Shown here one piece after another: positions 8,579 through 17,177 of a stretch of DNA of 64,000 nucleotides. The translations under genes were made by a program, and so were the position numbers. Under the pieces are notes generated by a model. That model did not search any database, was not told where the DNA came from, and worked only from the letters and a program-made list of their open reading frames with translations. Source of the DNA: CAYRWR01 sp964428015. Lineage in GTDB: Bacteria > Spirochaetota > Brevinematia > Brevinematales > CAYRWR01. The stretch lies in assembly GCA_964428015.1 (NCBI GenBank), contig CAYRWR010000015.1:1-64000 (forward strand). Reading direction: 5' to 3'. The stretch's first letter is position 1, and the number at the start of each line of letters is the position of its first letter.

Positions 8579-9582
8579 AGCCGGATATCCTCGCTGTAGA
8601 TTTTTTTGACAATCTCTTCGATTTCGGTCTCCTTGAGACGGAAGTCCAGGATATCGTCTTTTTCCTGAATCTTTTTGATGATGTCCACCGCGCTGACCTG
8701 CTGGCCGGGGAAGCGGATGGTAAGACGGTGCGAGTCGGTCTTCAGGCTGATGCTGCCTGGCTCCAGCTGGAAAATCCGGTCAAAATCCAGACTGTCAGGC
8801 TGATAGGGATGGCGGAGGTCTACCTCCAGGGTGCGCATATTGCCGAAATTCTCCCGGATACGGGACAGGGGGCCGTCGAACAGGATACGCCCCTGGTCGA
8901 TCATGATCAGCCGGTGGCACAGCTCCTCGATATCACTCATATCATGAGTGGTCAGGATCACTGTGGTACGGAAGCGGCGGTTGAGCTCCTTGATAGCGTC
9001 ACGGATCCGGGACTTGACCAGCACGTCCAGCCCGATGGTAGGCTCATCCAGGAACAGCACCGGGGGATTGTGTATGAGAGAGGCCGCCAGGTCGGCCCGC
9101 ATGCGCTGTCCCAGGGACAGAGTGCGCACCGGGGAAGCGATGAACTTGTTCAGCTCCAGCACCGACTCCAGAAAAGCCATCCTGTCCTGGAAGTCCTCCT
9201 CACTGACCCGGTAAATCTTCTTGAGGATGGTGAAGCTCTCCCGCAGGGGCAGGTCCCACCACAGCTGGGTGCGCTGTCCGAATACCACCCCGATATTGTA
9301 GGCATTGGCGCGGCGGTTTTTGTAGGGTTCGATGCCGTTGATGGTACAGGTACCGCTGCTGGGCACCAGGATACCCGACATCATCTTGATAGTGGTGGAC
9401 TTGCCGGCACCATTGGCGCCGATGTAGCCTACCAGCTCCCCCTCCCCTATGGCAAAGGACACGTCGTCCACTGCCTGGATAGTGTCATATTTTCTGCTGA
9501 ACAGGCCCTTTAAAGCCCCTTTGAGTCCGGGGTCTTTGCGGGGGACTTTAAAAGTCTTGCTGAGGGAGTGTACCTGGATCAT
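8575..9582 (-). CDS. ABC transporter ATP-binding protein (COG4586-like)
   Basis: The ATPase of the three-gene ABC-2 exporter (335 residues). The Walker A is GANGAGKS (55-62), the signature LSLGQRM (155-161), the Walker B FLDEP (177-181), and the switch histidine lies in LTTHDMSDIEEL. The segment GVVFGQRTQLWWDLP after the Q-loop is characteristic of COG4586. A C-terminal extension of about 100 residues probably packs against the permeases. The gene leads the operon, with AAGGAAAG before the ATG. Confidence 0.9.
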   Translation of the reverse strand: MIQVHSLSKTFKVPRKDPGLKGALKGLFSRKYDTIQAVDDVSFAIGEGELVGYIGANGAGKSTTIKMMSGILVPSSGTCTINGIEPYKNRRANAYNIGVVFGQRTQLWWDLPLRESFTILKKIYRVSEEDFQDRMAFLESVLELNKFIASPVRTLSLGQRMRADLAASLIHNPPVLFLDEPTIGLDVLVKSRIRDAIKELNRRFRTTVILTTHDMSDIEELCHRLIMIDQGRILFDGPLSRIRENFGNMRTLEVDLRHPYQPDSLDFDRIFQLEPGSISLKTDSHRLTIRFPGQQVSAVDIIKKIQEKDDILDFRLKETEIEEIVKKIYSEDIRL

Positions 9583-9756
9583 GCTCTTTCCTTATTCTGA
9601 CAAGTAAAATAAATTATATTAGTCTAAATATTATAGCAAATATTCTATGATTCCTGCTACCGGGATATAAGAGGATATCAGTGATACTCTGCCGGAGGCG
9701 TTAACGGGAAGGCCCGGAGCTGCCGGGAGGATCCTGTCATCCTATATCTCCCGTGG

Positions 9757-9835
9757 GTAATCCCCCTGGTGTAAGGCGGGAGCCCCCTACCCACCCGCCG
9801 GGGGCACAGGGCGTGACTGACCTGGCGCCGTTCCG
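9757..9835 (+). repeat. GC-rich intergenic element, copy 1
   Basis: In the 365-bp gap 9583-9947 there is a very GC-rich stretch with several hairpins: GCCCCC/GGGGGC around 9782-9804 and GCCGTTCC/GGACGGC around 9827-9846. Part of it aligns by eye with a second intergenic stretch near 16233-16310, sharing AGGC-GGGAG-CCC, TACC and GGGGCAC in the same order. It may be a dispersed repeat or a structured RNA. I compared it with RNase P, SRP and 6S RNA landmarks from memory and found no match. Confidence 0.4.
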
Positions 9836-9947
9836 CACCGGACGGCCTCTATGTTGAGAAATGCGGAGAGAATGGACCAGACTCTATACTATAGAAGAGA
9901 GCACATAAAAAGCTGAACGAAACGTACTGTGAAAGCTCCTTTTTTCC

Positions 9948-10961
9948 CTACACCTCTACCTTGATACTGCGCAGGTACTCGGCGTTCTGTTCGGGGATGG
10001 AGGTATTGATAAACATCCCGCTGCCCAGCTCAAAGCCGGCGGTACGGGTGAGGCGGGGAACGATGGTGATGTACCAGCGGAAGAAGGGGGAACGCTCGTA
10101 GCCGCGCGGGGCGGAACGGACGATGTAGTTGTAGTCGGGATTGTTGAGGCCGTAGTAGAGCTTGGCCAGGGTGGTCTTGAGGGTGAGGGCCAGGTCGTGG
10201 AGCTCTATGTCCTGGATCACGCTGAAGTCGGCCCGGTTGAGGCGGGGGAAGATCCACATGTGGAAGGGAGTCCCGGCGGCATAGGGGACAAATACCACGA
10301 AGTGTTCAGTCTCCAGGATAATGCGCTTCTTTTCATTGAGCTCATCCTGCAGGACTTTGTCGAAGATGCTCTCGCGATGCTCCTGGTAATAGCGGATGGA
10401 CTCATTGACCCGGTACTGCACGTCACGGGGGATGATGGGCAGGGCGATGATCTGGCTGTGGGGGTGGCGCAGGGAGGCTCCGGCGCGGGTGCCGTGATTG
10501 CGGAACAGGATCACGCTCTCGATATAGGAAATGCTCATGAGGGCGGCATAGCGTTCGCGGTAGGCCTTGAGAGTCAGCTCCACCTCGTCCAGGGTCATGG
10601 TGGCGATGCTGACATTGTGGCGGGGAGTCTCGATGAGGACCTCGTGCTGGCCCACCCCGTCCATACAGCGGTGCAGTCCTTCGGTGTTGATGTGAACGTC
10701 GCCGTGTTTGGGGACCAGAGCGGGGAATTTATTGGGTATGACACGCAGCTTCCACTCTTCGTCGGTGCCGTAGCGCATGAACTCGTCGGTATTGCCGTAT
10801 TTCACTTCATTGCCGGCGCAGAAGGGGCAGGTGTCTTCGTAGGCGGGTTCAGTAGTGTCTATCTTGGAGGCGTCTTCCTTGAGCTCTTCGGGGCGTTTGG
10901 CCCGTTCGGTGGAAATGATGACCCATTCTTTTAATATGATATTCTGGCGTAATTCCGGCAT
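9948..10961 (-). CDS. galT: Galactose-1-phosphate uridylyltransferase
   Basis: GalT exchanges UMP between UDP-glucose and galactose-1-phosphate in the Leloir pathway. The 337-residue protein has the zinc-site cysteines C45 and C48 (CPFC) and the HIT-superfamily active-site motif RHPHSQ (165-170), in which H168 is the likely uridylylated histidine. Further landmarks are VIPNKFPAL and VRSAPRGYE. Length and motifs fit GalT; a related hexose-1-phosphate nucleotidylyltransferase cannot be excluded. No galK or galE is in the window. Confidence 0.88.
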   Translation of the reverse strand: MPELRQNIILKEWVIISTERAKRPEELKEDASKIDTTEPAYEDTCPFCAGNEVKYGNTDEFMRYGTDEEWKLRVIPNKFPALVPKHGDVHINTEGLHRCMDGVGQHEVLIETPRHNVSIATMTLDEVELTLKAYRERYAALMSISYIESVILFRNHGTRAGASLRHPHSQIIALPIIPRDVQYRVNESIRYYQEHRESIFDKVLQDELNEKKRIILETEHFVVFVPYAAGTPFHMWIFPRLNRADFSVIQDIELHDLALTLKTTLAKLYYGLNNPDYNYIVRSAPRGYERSPFFRWYITIVPRLTRTAGFELGSGMFINTSIPEQNAEYLRSIKVEV

Positions 10962-10987
10962 ATTTTTCTCCCCGCGGTTTATAGCGT

Positions 10988-11016
10988 ATTATACACCCGG
11001 GAGGGATGAGGCGCAA
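10988..11016 (-). promoter_or_regulatory. galT promoter
   Basis: Read on the minus strand: TTGCGC (11011-11016), a 17-base spacer, then TATAAT (10988-10993). The galT start at 10961 follows with a GGGGAG ribosome site. The rest of the gap up to 11208 has a GC-rich stretch and an 8-bp hairpin (GAGGTATT/AATACCTC, 11066-11085) without a U-run. Confidence 0.6.
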
Positions 11017-11208
11017 GAGTTTTTTTTCGAGAATCAGGGTCACTGACGACTATACGGGACGCTGCGAGGTATTTGTCAATACCTCTCTGCTAGGGATCAG
11101 GGGGGCGGCACCGGCGGATGGGGGGAGTGTGTGGATGGTGCGGTTGCCGGATAGAAATGGACCCTTTTAAAATAATAATGGTTAAAATTAATACTCTCGC
11201 TTCATTTG

Positions 11209-11547
11209 TTATTTATTCTTATTCTCTATCTTCTTTATCCTGATGGTCCCGCTCCATCTTGTTTTCTGGATGAGTTCTCCCTGGACTTTGAGTATCTGGC
11301 CAGCTTTTATGTACAGCTCTTCTCTATTAAGTATCAGGTAAGATTCACGGGATTTGGACTCCCAATTCAATACGAAATAGGTATTGGTCCCACCTTCTTC
11401 GATCAGGCCGGTGTACCAATTGGTGCTGGTGTCAATCGGATTGAGATTCTGCAGAGTGATTGTATTGGTCTGTATTTCCGGTTTTTGTTTATTCTGTACA
11501 CATCCCAGTAATGCCATACTTACTATTAACACTAAAATGACTTTCAT
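11209..11547 (-). CDS. Small lipoprotein
   Basis: A 112-residue predicted lipoprotein with signal peptide and lipobox ALLGC. The mature part is Asn/Thr-rich and ends in a Lys-rich tail (KKIENKNK); no family is recognised. An intrinsic terminator (11562-11599) ends only a few bases before its AGGAGAAGG ribosome site, so expression seems to need read-through from the protease gene upstream. Confidence 0.65.
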   Translation of the reverse strand: MKVILVLIVSMALLGCVQNKQKPEIQTNTITLQNLNPIDTSTNWYTGLIEEGGTNTYFVLNWESKSRESYLILNREELYIKAGQILKVQGELIQKTRWSGTIRIKKIENKNK

Positions 11548-11561
11548 ACCTTCTCCTAAAA

Positions 11562-11599
11562 AGAATAGCAGGGGTGTATTACACTACCCCTGCTATTCT
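11562..11599 (-). terminator. Intrinsic terminator after the clostripain-like gene
   Basis: A perfect 14-bp stem (AGAATAGCAGGGGT at 11562-11575 with its complement at 11586-11599) encloses a 10-nt loop. On the minus strand it is followed by a short T-run and immediately by the AGGAG ribosome site of the small lipoprotein gene. Confidence 0.85.
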
Positions 11600-11614
11600 A
11601 AGATATTTTGACGC

Positions 11615-14464
11615 TTATTTCAACTGTGTTCCAAAGGTACCCATAAAATAGTTACCGGAGAAACCGGAATAACGGCTTACCACTACAAAGTACCATCCCG
11701 GAGCTACAGTCTTTGATACGACTTCAGAAGTAGATCCTGTGTTCTCTGAAGCAGCCAGAACCGTTCCGGCAGTATTGAGCAGATAGAGGTCATCATCACA
11801 GCCGGCAGCAGGATTCATGTTTGCCTGGACTACAGAAGTTGCTTTTACATAGATTTGGTAGGTATAGGTCTGGTGATAACCTATACTGCGGGCATCTGTC
11901 ATATTGTGTCCCATCCATTTATATGGAGGGAAAGAGTACAGATCTTTTAGCCAGGTATCCCAGGCACAGTTTGCGGTAAACTGGATGGTATTACCTGTCA
12001 CATAATCTGTTTCCAGACCCAGATTAAGAGAGGCATCAGCAAATACACCAAAGTAAACCCCTACCCCGTGGGAATTAGGATTGTCGATATAGATGTTGCT
12101 TAAAGCGGAATGCCATTCATCCACAACCATATCTTCCAGTGCAGATTTAAGATTGGTGGAACTGGGCATCACCATCTTGTCAGCCAGGTCCCAGACATCA
12201 GGATAGAACTGTCCACCCACAGTGGGATACACATAGGATTCAGTATCATTCATAATTGTATTATTTATGGCAGCGGATCGGTTGATGTGGTTGGTATTCC
12301 AGAGATACGCATTCATATCTGACACATAACTCTGCCACACAGTAAAGAGGGAATCGACTTTGGACATATCATAAGCTGCCAGACCTACTCTCATCTGGCT
12401 TGCATAAGTAGTTCCATAAGCATCGATAACTGCTGAATAGAGTTCTGGAGCGGTAAAGCCTGAAGCACAGAAATTGGATAGCCAGATGGTATAATTCCAT
12501 CCATCACCAGGTTCAAGATCAGGTGAAACGATCAGATAGTCTGCAGACCCGCGCAGTTCATACGCTACTTCAAACATACCCATAAGACAACCGTCAAAAC
12601 CCAGTACATCTATGTTTTTACCGGAAAGTGCGGTACGTACATCAGCGTTCTTGATGATATGGCCGGTGCCTTCATCCAGACTGATAGCTTTATAAGGAGC
12701 GTCCAAATCAGGCCAGCTGATATAAGGTGAAGGTTCCAGGCTGGTACCTTGCTGCATCCAGCTGGTGTCTTTGATATCCTTACTCAGGGTGACAGAATCG
12801 ATATTTCTGTACAGATTATCCTGGGAAAGATTACCAGAGAAAGTGGTGTAAGGAGAGTTTCTCCAACCGTCACCGTGGTCCCACAGGATCACACAGTTAT
12901 TATTCGCCTGGAAATTAGCTAATCCCCAGGTCAGGAAATTGTTTAATGTAGTTCCCAGACCCATGTCCAGTTCTTCCTCATTTCCTCCGGTAGCAGTCAA
13001 ACCCATCCCGGAGAGACGCCCGGAATGGATCTCAGACAGGTTGTTGTCATAAGAAACTTTATAGAGACGTGTACCTGTCCAGTCTCCGTCCAGGGTGGAA
13101 TACCCGGAAGAACGGTCAAACAGGACTATCACATTGACATCCTCATTGGTGAGACCCAGTACATTTTCCATTTCATTAAAATCAGCTAAACCGAAAGGTT
13201 CCAGGTTGTTATCAGCGTTCAGGAACACAAAGATATTCCACTGATAGACTTTAGCATTTATAGAGAAGGGTCCATTCACGTTTGTAGCAGAGTGATTACC
13301 CCAGCGGTCCACCGCAAAATAGGATACGGTATGTGAACCTGTCCCGGAGAAGGTCATGCTCCAGTTCCCATTGGTATATTTAGCATTCTGCCAGCTTCCG
13401 GAATCCAGCTTGACATATACCGCGTTGGAAAGAAGGGTAAAATTGTCTGAAGCAGTCCCGCGAACGGTAAACTGGGCGCTGCCGTTTTCCGCGGTATCCT
13501 GGTATGTTGAAAGGGCGACTGAAGGATCGACATCATCCACGGTTATTGTGAAATCACCTGTACTGTTGGTAGAAGTATTACCGTGGGCATCCAGTCCTAT
13601 ATATTCGACATTGTGAGTCCCCTGGCCGTTATTGAAGGTGTATGACCAAAGACCGGCATTGTAGTTTGCGGTCTGCCAGGCTCCACCATTGATACGCACT
13701 TTGACCGGTTGAACCGCCAGTCCATAGGCATCACTGATGGTACCCCGTACTGTGAAGGCGGGGCCGCCCTGTTCAGAAGCATCCTGGATGGATGTATTTG
13801 TTATAGATGGGCCTGTACTGTCGATAATTATGGTGTGTACAGCTGAGGGTATTTCTACTCCGATATCAGTCATGGCATAGGCACGGACAGAGTTGGTACC
13901 ATCTTCCAGTGTCACATCTCCGGACCATATTTCAGTACCAATGGCATTGTAGATATTGGTAGAAGAATTGATGACATGAAGGGTCACATTACTGACCACA
14001 CGATTGGTGTCTACCTGGAACCAGGTGACTGTACCGGAAAGAGTCAAATTATGCTGATTGGTGATAAGGCTTCCCGGGATAGAAGTTATCTCAGGATTGG
14101 GGACTCCGTTCAATACCACTACTTTAAAGGTGTAATGTTCGGATTCATTACCGCTGGGGTCGATAGCCCAGACCGAGATATTCAGGTCACCTAAAGTGGA
14201 TACATTCTTACGTATTTCCCAATCTGATTCAGAAGCTACACTGATCTGTTCCAATCCCTGTCCTTCAAAATCCACGAACACGGTTACCTGTGCAGCTTTG
14301 TCAGAGACCGTCCCTCTCACGACAATCAGGCTGCTGCAGTAGTCATCCTCCCAGGGGCTGGTTACCTGGACATAGGGCGACATATAATCCTTTTCTTCCG
14401 GTGTAGTAGTACACCCTGTAGCCAGGATCAACAAAAACAAAAGAACCAACAACTTTTTCATCAC
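11615..14464 (-). CDS. Clostripain-family (C11) cysteine protease lipoprotein
   Basis: A 949-residue surface lipoprotein (lipobox LATGC, C18). Four Ig-like modules span about 30-118, 122-215, 216-310 and 312-405; several start with the D-GP/DPS-x-x pattern of bacterial Ig repeats. The C11 peptidase domain begins near 409 (NIFVFLNADNNLEPF). It has the catalytic dyad H530 (WDHGDGW) and C626 (GFDGCLMGMFEVAYEL). A C-terminal beta domain (about 850-949, ending in a YFVVVSRYSG pattern) resembles a pre-peptidase (PPC) domain. Clostripain relatives usually cleave after Arg or Lys; targets here are unknown. Confidence 0.85.
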   Translation of the reverse strand: MMKKLLVLLFLLILATGCTTTPEEKDYMSPYVQVTSPWEDDYCSSLIVVRGTVSDKAAQVTVFVDFEGQGLEQISVASESDWEIRKNVSTLGDLNISVWAIDPSGNESEHYTFKVVVLNGVPNPEITSIPGSLITNQHNLTLSGTVTWFQVDTNRVVSNVTLHVINSSTNIYNAIGTEIWSGDVTLEDGTNSVRAYAMTDIGVEIPSAVHTIIIDSTGPSITNTSIQDASEQGGPAFTVRGTISDAYGLAVQPVKVRINGGAWQTANYNAGLWSYTFNNGQGTHNVEYIGLDAHGNTSTNSTGDFTITVDDVDPSVALSTYQDTAENGSAQFTVRGTASDNFTLLSNAVYVKLDSGSWQNAKYTNGNWSMTFSGTGSHTVSYFAVDRWGNHSATNVNGPFSINAKVYQWNIFVFLNADNNLEPFGLADFNEMENVLGLTNEDVNVIVLFDRSSGYSTLDGDWTGTRLYKVSYDNNLSEIHSGRLSGMGLTATGGNEEELDMGLGTTLNNFLTWGLANFQANNNCVILWDHGDGWRNSPYTTFSGNLSQDNLYRNIDSVTLSKDIKDTSWMQQGTSLEPSPYISWPDLDAPYKAISLDEGTGHIIKNADVRTALSGKNIDVLGFDGCLMGMFEVAYELRGSADYLIVSPDLEPGDGWNYTIWLSNFCASGFTAPELYSAVIDAYGTTYASQMRVGLAAYDMSKVDSLFTVWQSYVSDMNAYLWNTNHINRSAAINNTIMNDTESYVYPTVGGQFYPDVWDLADKMVMPSSTNLKSALEDMVVDEWHSALSNIYIDNPNSHGVGVYFGVFADASLNLGLETDYVTGNTIQFTANCAWDTWLKDLYSFPPYKWMGHNMTDARSIGYHQTYTYQIYVKATSVVQANMNPAAGCDDDLYLLNTAGTVLAASENTGSTSEVVSKTVAPGWYFVVVSRYSGFSGNYFMGTFGTQLK

Positions 14465-14661
14465 TCCACTCCATTTATATTTTGTTATTTCTATTTACAA
14501 TTCAAGCGTAAACCGGCTGTCAAAGACATTCACAGTTGTTGTGTAGGATTTGTTCTATTTTATGGAGACAAATACCTTTTTTTAATGTATATTATACCAC
14601 AATATTCACGATTTCATGAAATCAGAAAGAAATATTTTTTCATAAATGAAAAGTTAGAGTG

Positions 14662-15057
14662 TTAATTGTTAAGAGGGGGGTAGTAACGGGGTTTTTTATC
14701 TTTGGTAGAGGCCTTGATCAGCCCCTGATCCAGCATGAATTCCAGATATTTTTTGAGAGTATTGAGGTAAAGGTCCGTTTTAATTGAAAGTTCTTTAAAT
14801 GAGAGGGATCGCTCTTTAAGATGACTGGTGATTGATTCGATTGCGATGATTGTAGCCGGTTTTTTATAGAACTTCATATTCCGGATATCCAGGCCGGTGG
14901 TGTTGTAATAGTAAGCTGCTCCGATCTTGATCTTGTACACCATCCTGCCGGTTGCCATAGGGATCAGGCACTTCTTGATGAGATGTAAGGTCAGCTCCCC
15001 TACTTCTCTTATCTGTGTTTGTGTCATGGTCATATCTTTTAGAGTGTCAAGGATCAT
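14662..15057 (-). CDS. Winged-helix regulator, distal part after in-frame TGA
   Basis: This is the C-terminal part (131 residues from the first ATG) of a winged-helix protein. It contains the module SFKELSIKTDLYLNTLKKYL followed by a wing ending PRYYPPL. The same frame is open for 51 codons upstream of this ATG, back to the TGA that ends the 15211-16044 gene, with no ATG, GTG or TTG in that stretch. No ribosome site precedes 15057. I therefore think this is the tail of the upstream gene cut off by a nonsense codon, rather than an independent gene. Confidence 0.5.
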   Translation of the reverse strand: MILDTLKDMTMTQTQIREVGELTLHLIKKCLIPMATGRMVYKIKIGAAYYYNTTGLDIRNMKFYKKPATIIAIESITSHLKERSLSFKELSIKTDLYLNTLKKYLEFMLDQGLIKASTKDKKPRYYPPLNN

Positions 15058-15210
15058 TTTGTATGCTTTTTCATAGTTAGGAAGATGAAAGGAAGTGGTA
15101 GCAATGGACTTATAATTGCTTCCCCGGGCGTATTGTTTTTTATATTTGAAAATATCCGGAGTGGCCTGGGTGATCTCATTCAGTTCCTTGAGCCGTATAA
15201 AGGTTGGTTT

Positions 15211-16044
15211 TCATCTATTTCTTTCTTCTTTGACATAACCATGCCTGGTAAGTAATAGCAGGCAGCTCTGAAGGAAGTCCACGGGTTTGTCATTTTCCAG
15301 TTTATCTTGCAGGGCATTCAACGATGTGGGTGAACTCATAAGCAAGCATTTAAGGACCTGTTTACAGGTCACAAGAACAGGAGGGGTAATCATGAACCTG
15401 TAGTCAAACAGGTCTTTTCTGGATGTGGTATAATAGGTGGTGCCCAGGATATCTAAAGTCGATACAATACCCTGATCGATTTTGGTTTGTAATTCCTTTT
15501 GTATATTCTCACTGGATGTGCCCAGTATATGTGTCAGCTCTTTTATATTCATGGCATGTTTCGATAACAGGGAAAATATCCGGGTATTGTCCGGGGGGGA
15601 TACATTCTCATCCGGTCCGCAGAGGTCCGACTTATTCTTGATGGTAAAATACTTAAAATTCCCTTTTACCCAAGCTTTCACCAGGCTTTCTTTATGCAAT
15701 ATCTTTAACAGACTGGTCACGATACTGATAGGCTTATTGAAATGTTCCTGGATATCACTGGGTGTAGCTGGTCCTTTTTCGAGATAGCGGTATATATCTT
15801 CCATAAAAGTAATATTTTCGGGCCTGGAATAGAACCGGGTTTGCAGGAGATCTTTCTTCTCCAGGCATAAATAGGTTTTCCTATCTGCCTCAAATGTGTA
15901 TATCCTGTCTTCCTGATTATTATATATCGCGGCTGATTTGATTGTAGGTTTAGCCAAGCCGGTAAATTGGCTAAGTTCCTGAAATGACATAGCCCCTTGC
16001 TTCAAAGCCTGGATAATCATCTTTCTGTTTTCAAATATTGACAT
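15211..16044 (-). CDS. Multi-module winged-helix DNA-binding protein (probably truncated by TGA)
   Basis: A 277-residue protein built of at least three winged-helix-like modules, for example QGAMSFQELSQFTGLAKPTI, GPATPSDIQEHFNKPISIV and HAMNIKELTHILGTSSENI. Each is followed by a wing-like strand pair and an RF/RFYSRP-type linker. The frame continues past its TGA (15211-15213) for another 182 codons with the same style of module, so the full protein would be about 460 residues. The family is not recognised; a transcriptional regulator is the natural inference. A promoter at 16085-16113 contains an inverted repeat it could bind itself. Confidence 0.65.
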   Translation of the reverse strand: MSIFENRKMIIQALKQGAMSFQELSQFTGLAKPTIKSAAIYNNQEDRIYTFEADRKTYLCLEKKDLLQTRFYSRPENITFMEDIYRYLEKGPATPSDIQEHFNKPISIVTSLLKILHKESLVKAWVKGNFKYFTIKNKSDLCGPDENVSPPDNTRIFSLLSKHAMNIKELTHILGTSSENIQKELQTKIDQGIVSTLDILGTTYYTTSRKDLFDYRFMITPPVLVTCKQVLKCLLMSSPTSLNALQDKLENDKPVDFLQSCLLLLTRHGYVKEERNR

Positions 16045-16084
16045 CTAGTTATAACTCTTAGAGGTTAATTGAAAAAATTATTAT

Positions 16085-16113
16085 AGTATAGTGTTGTAAC
16101 ACTGTTTTTTCAA
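16085..16113 (-). promoter_or_regulatory. Promoter with inverted repeat in spacer (winged-helix gene)
   Basis: Read on the minus strand: TTGAAA (16108-16113), a 17-base spacer, TATACT (16085-16090). The inverted repeat AGTGTT-GT-AACACT (16090-16103 on the plus strand) fills most of the spacer, where a bound repressor would block RNA polymerase. Confidence 0.6.
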
Positions 16114-16232
16114 AAATATTTATTAAGTTATATAATTTATTATCTGTCAATCTATACTCCGTGCTCAATAATCGTAGATACATACGGCATGATCTATATC
16201 CATTCTTTGTACAGGGAATAGAGCTCCGTGCA

Positions 16233-16310
16233 GATCACCCCCGTTGCTGCAGGCCGGGAGGCCCTACCGCCGCCACCAGGGGCACCGCAGTCACACTACC
16301 CTGACGCGGG
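16233..16310 (+). repeat. GC-rich intergenic element, copy 2, possible small RNA
   Basis: This stretch lies in the 400-bp gap 16045-16445 and aligns by eye with the element at 9757-9835 (shared blocks AGGC-GGGAG-CCC, TACC, GGGGCAC). It runs into a good plus-strand terminator at 16304-16332 although no plus-strand gene lies upstream. That suggests a short untranslated transcript. I could not identify it with a known RNA. Confidence 0.4.
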
Positions 16311-16332
16311 TCTGAAACCCGCCTCTTTTTTC
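16304..16332 (+). terminator. Orphan intrinsic terminator
   Basis: Stem GCGGGT (16306-16311) with ACCCGC (16317-16322), a 5-nt loop, then CTCTTTTTT. No protein gene precedes it on this strand. Confidence 0.65.
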
Positions 16333-16445
16333 CTGCAAAAATGATCAATATTAAGGGGCTAAAACATAAAAATAAAGTGTAAAAAACCGGTGCATTTCCT
16401 TGAAAAACTCCACGCACTTCATTACGCTATAAATGGAGGTGCAAA

Positions 16446-17126
16446 ATGAAAAAAGCCCTTTTATTTGACATTGACGGTACCCTGCTCCGGGTGGAGGGTC
16501 TGGGTACCCAGGCTTTCCAGGCCGCGTTCCGTGACATCCTCCATCAGGACATAGAAATGGGCGGTATCAACTGGATGGGGGCCATGGACAGTGAGGTCGT
16601 ACCCCAGCTTCTCAAGGATGAAGAGTATTCGGATGAGCTTATCCACAAATTAATCCCGCTGCTTTTCAAAACTTACACCCGGCACTTTGACTTTATCGTC
16701 CGGGAAAATCCGCAAAGGATCCAGGCCCTGCCCCAGGTTCACAACCTGCTGGACGCGGTCAGCGGTTATCCTTTGGGGCTGCTTACCGGAAATATCCAGG
16801 CCACTGCCTATATCAAACTCAAAGGAGCCGGTCTGGACCGCTACTTCCCCCAGGGAATAGGCGCCTTTGCCAGCGATTCTGACCGGAGGGAAGATCTGGT
16901 ACCGCTGGCCCTGCAGAGGATGCGGGACTATTACGGCCAGGATCTGAAGGAATGTGTCATGATAGGAGACAGCCACCGCGATATAGAGGTAGCTCATGCC
17001 CATGGTCTCCCTATCATTGCTGTCGCCACCGGCAGGATGAGCCGGGAAGAACTGCAGGCCTGTGCGCCGGATTATCTTTTTAATGATTTTTCTGAATGGG
17101 AACAGATGCTGCCCCTCCTGATCTGA
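16446..17126 (+). CDS. HAD-superfamily hydrolase (phosphoglycolate-phosphatase-like)
   Basis: A 226-residue haloacid-dehalogenase phosphatase. Motif I is DIDGT with D8 and D10, motif II is LLTGN (112-116), and motif IV is GDSHRD with D175 and D179. A helical C1 cap lies between motifs I and II. The substrate is probably a small phosphorylated metabolite; it cannot be specified. GGAGG sits 7 nt before the ATG, and a weak promoter (TTGAAA at 16400, TACGCT at 16423) lies upstream. Confidence 0.85.
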   Translation: MKKALLFDIDGTLLRVEGLGTQAFQAAFRDILHQDIEMGGINWMGAMDSEVVPQLLKDEEYSDELIHKLIPLLFKTYTRHFDFIVRENPQRIQALPQVHNLLDAVSGYPLGLLTGNIQATAYIKLKGAGLDRYFPQGIGAFASDSDRREDLVPLALQRMRDYYGQDLKECVMIGDSHRDIEVAHAHGLPIIAVATGRMSREELQACAPDYLFNDFSEWEQMLPLLI

Positions 17127-17177
17127 CAATTCAGGGTTTCATTTCCGCCATAGCCAATTAAATATCAGGAGAGAAAA

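Noticed and set aside
6988..9513. Long plus-strand frames (261-301 codons) opposite the ABC exporter genes
   Set aside because: They mirror the codon pattern of the real minus-strand genes, encode low-complexity Gln/His/Asp-rich sequence and lack start signals.
9700..9850. RNase P RNA, SRP RNA or 6S RNA
   Set aside because: The conserved signatures (GAGGAAAGTCC, the SRP GGAAGG tetraloop region, the 6S central bubble) are not visible on either strand.
15211..15213. Selenocysteine at the in-frame TGA
   Set aside because: The protein is a DNA-binding type with no redox context, and I see no SECIS-like hairpin right after the codon.
16235..16417. A 60-codon minus-strand frame in the 16-kb gap
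   Set aside because: It crosses the GC-rich element and the orphan terminator and has no ribosome site.
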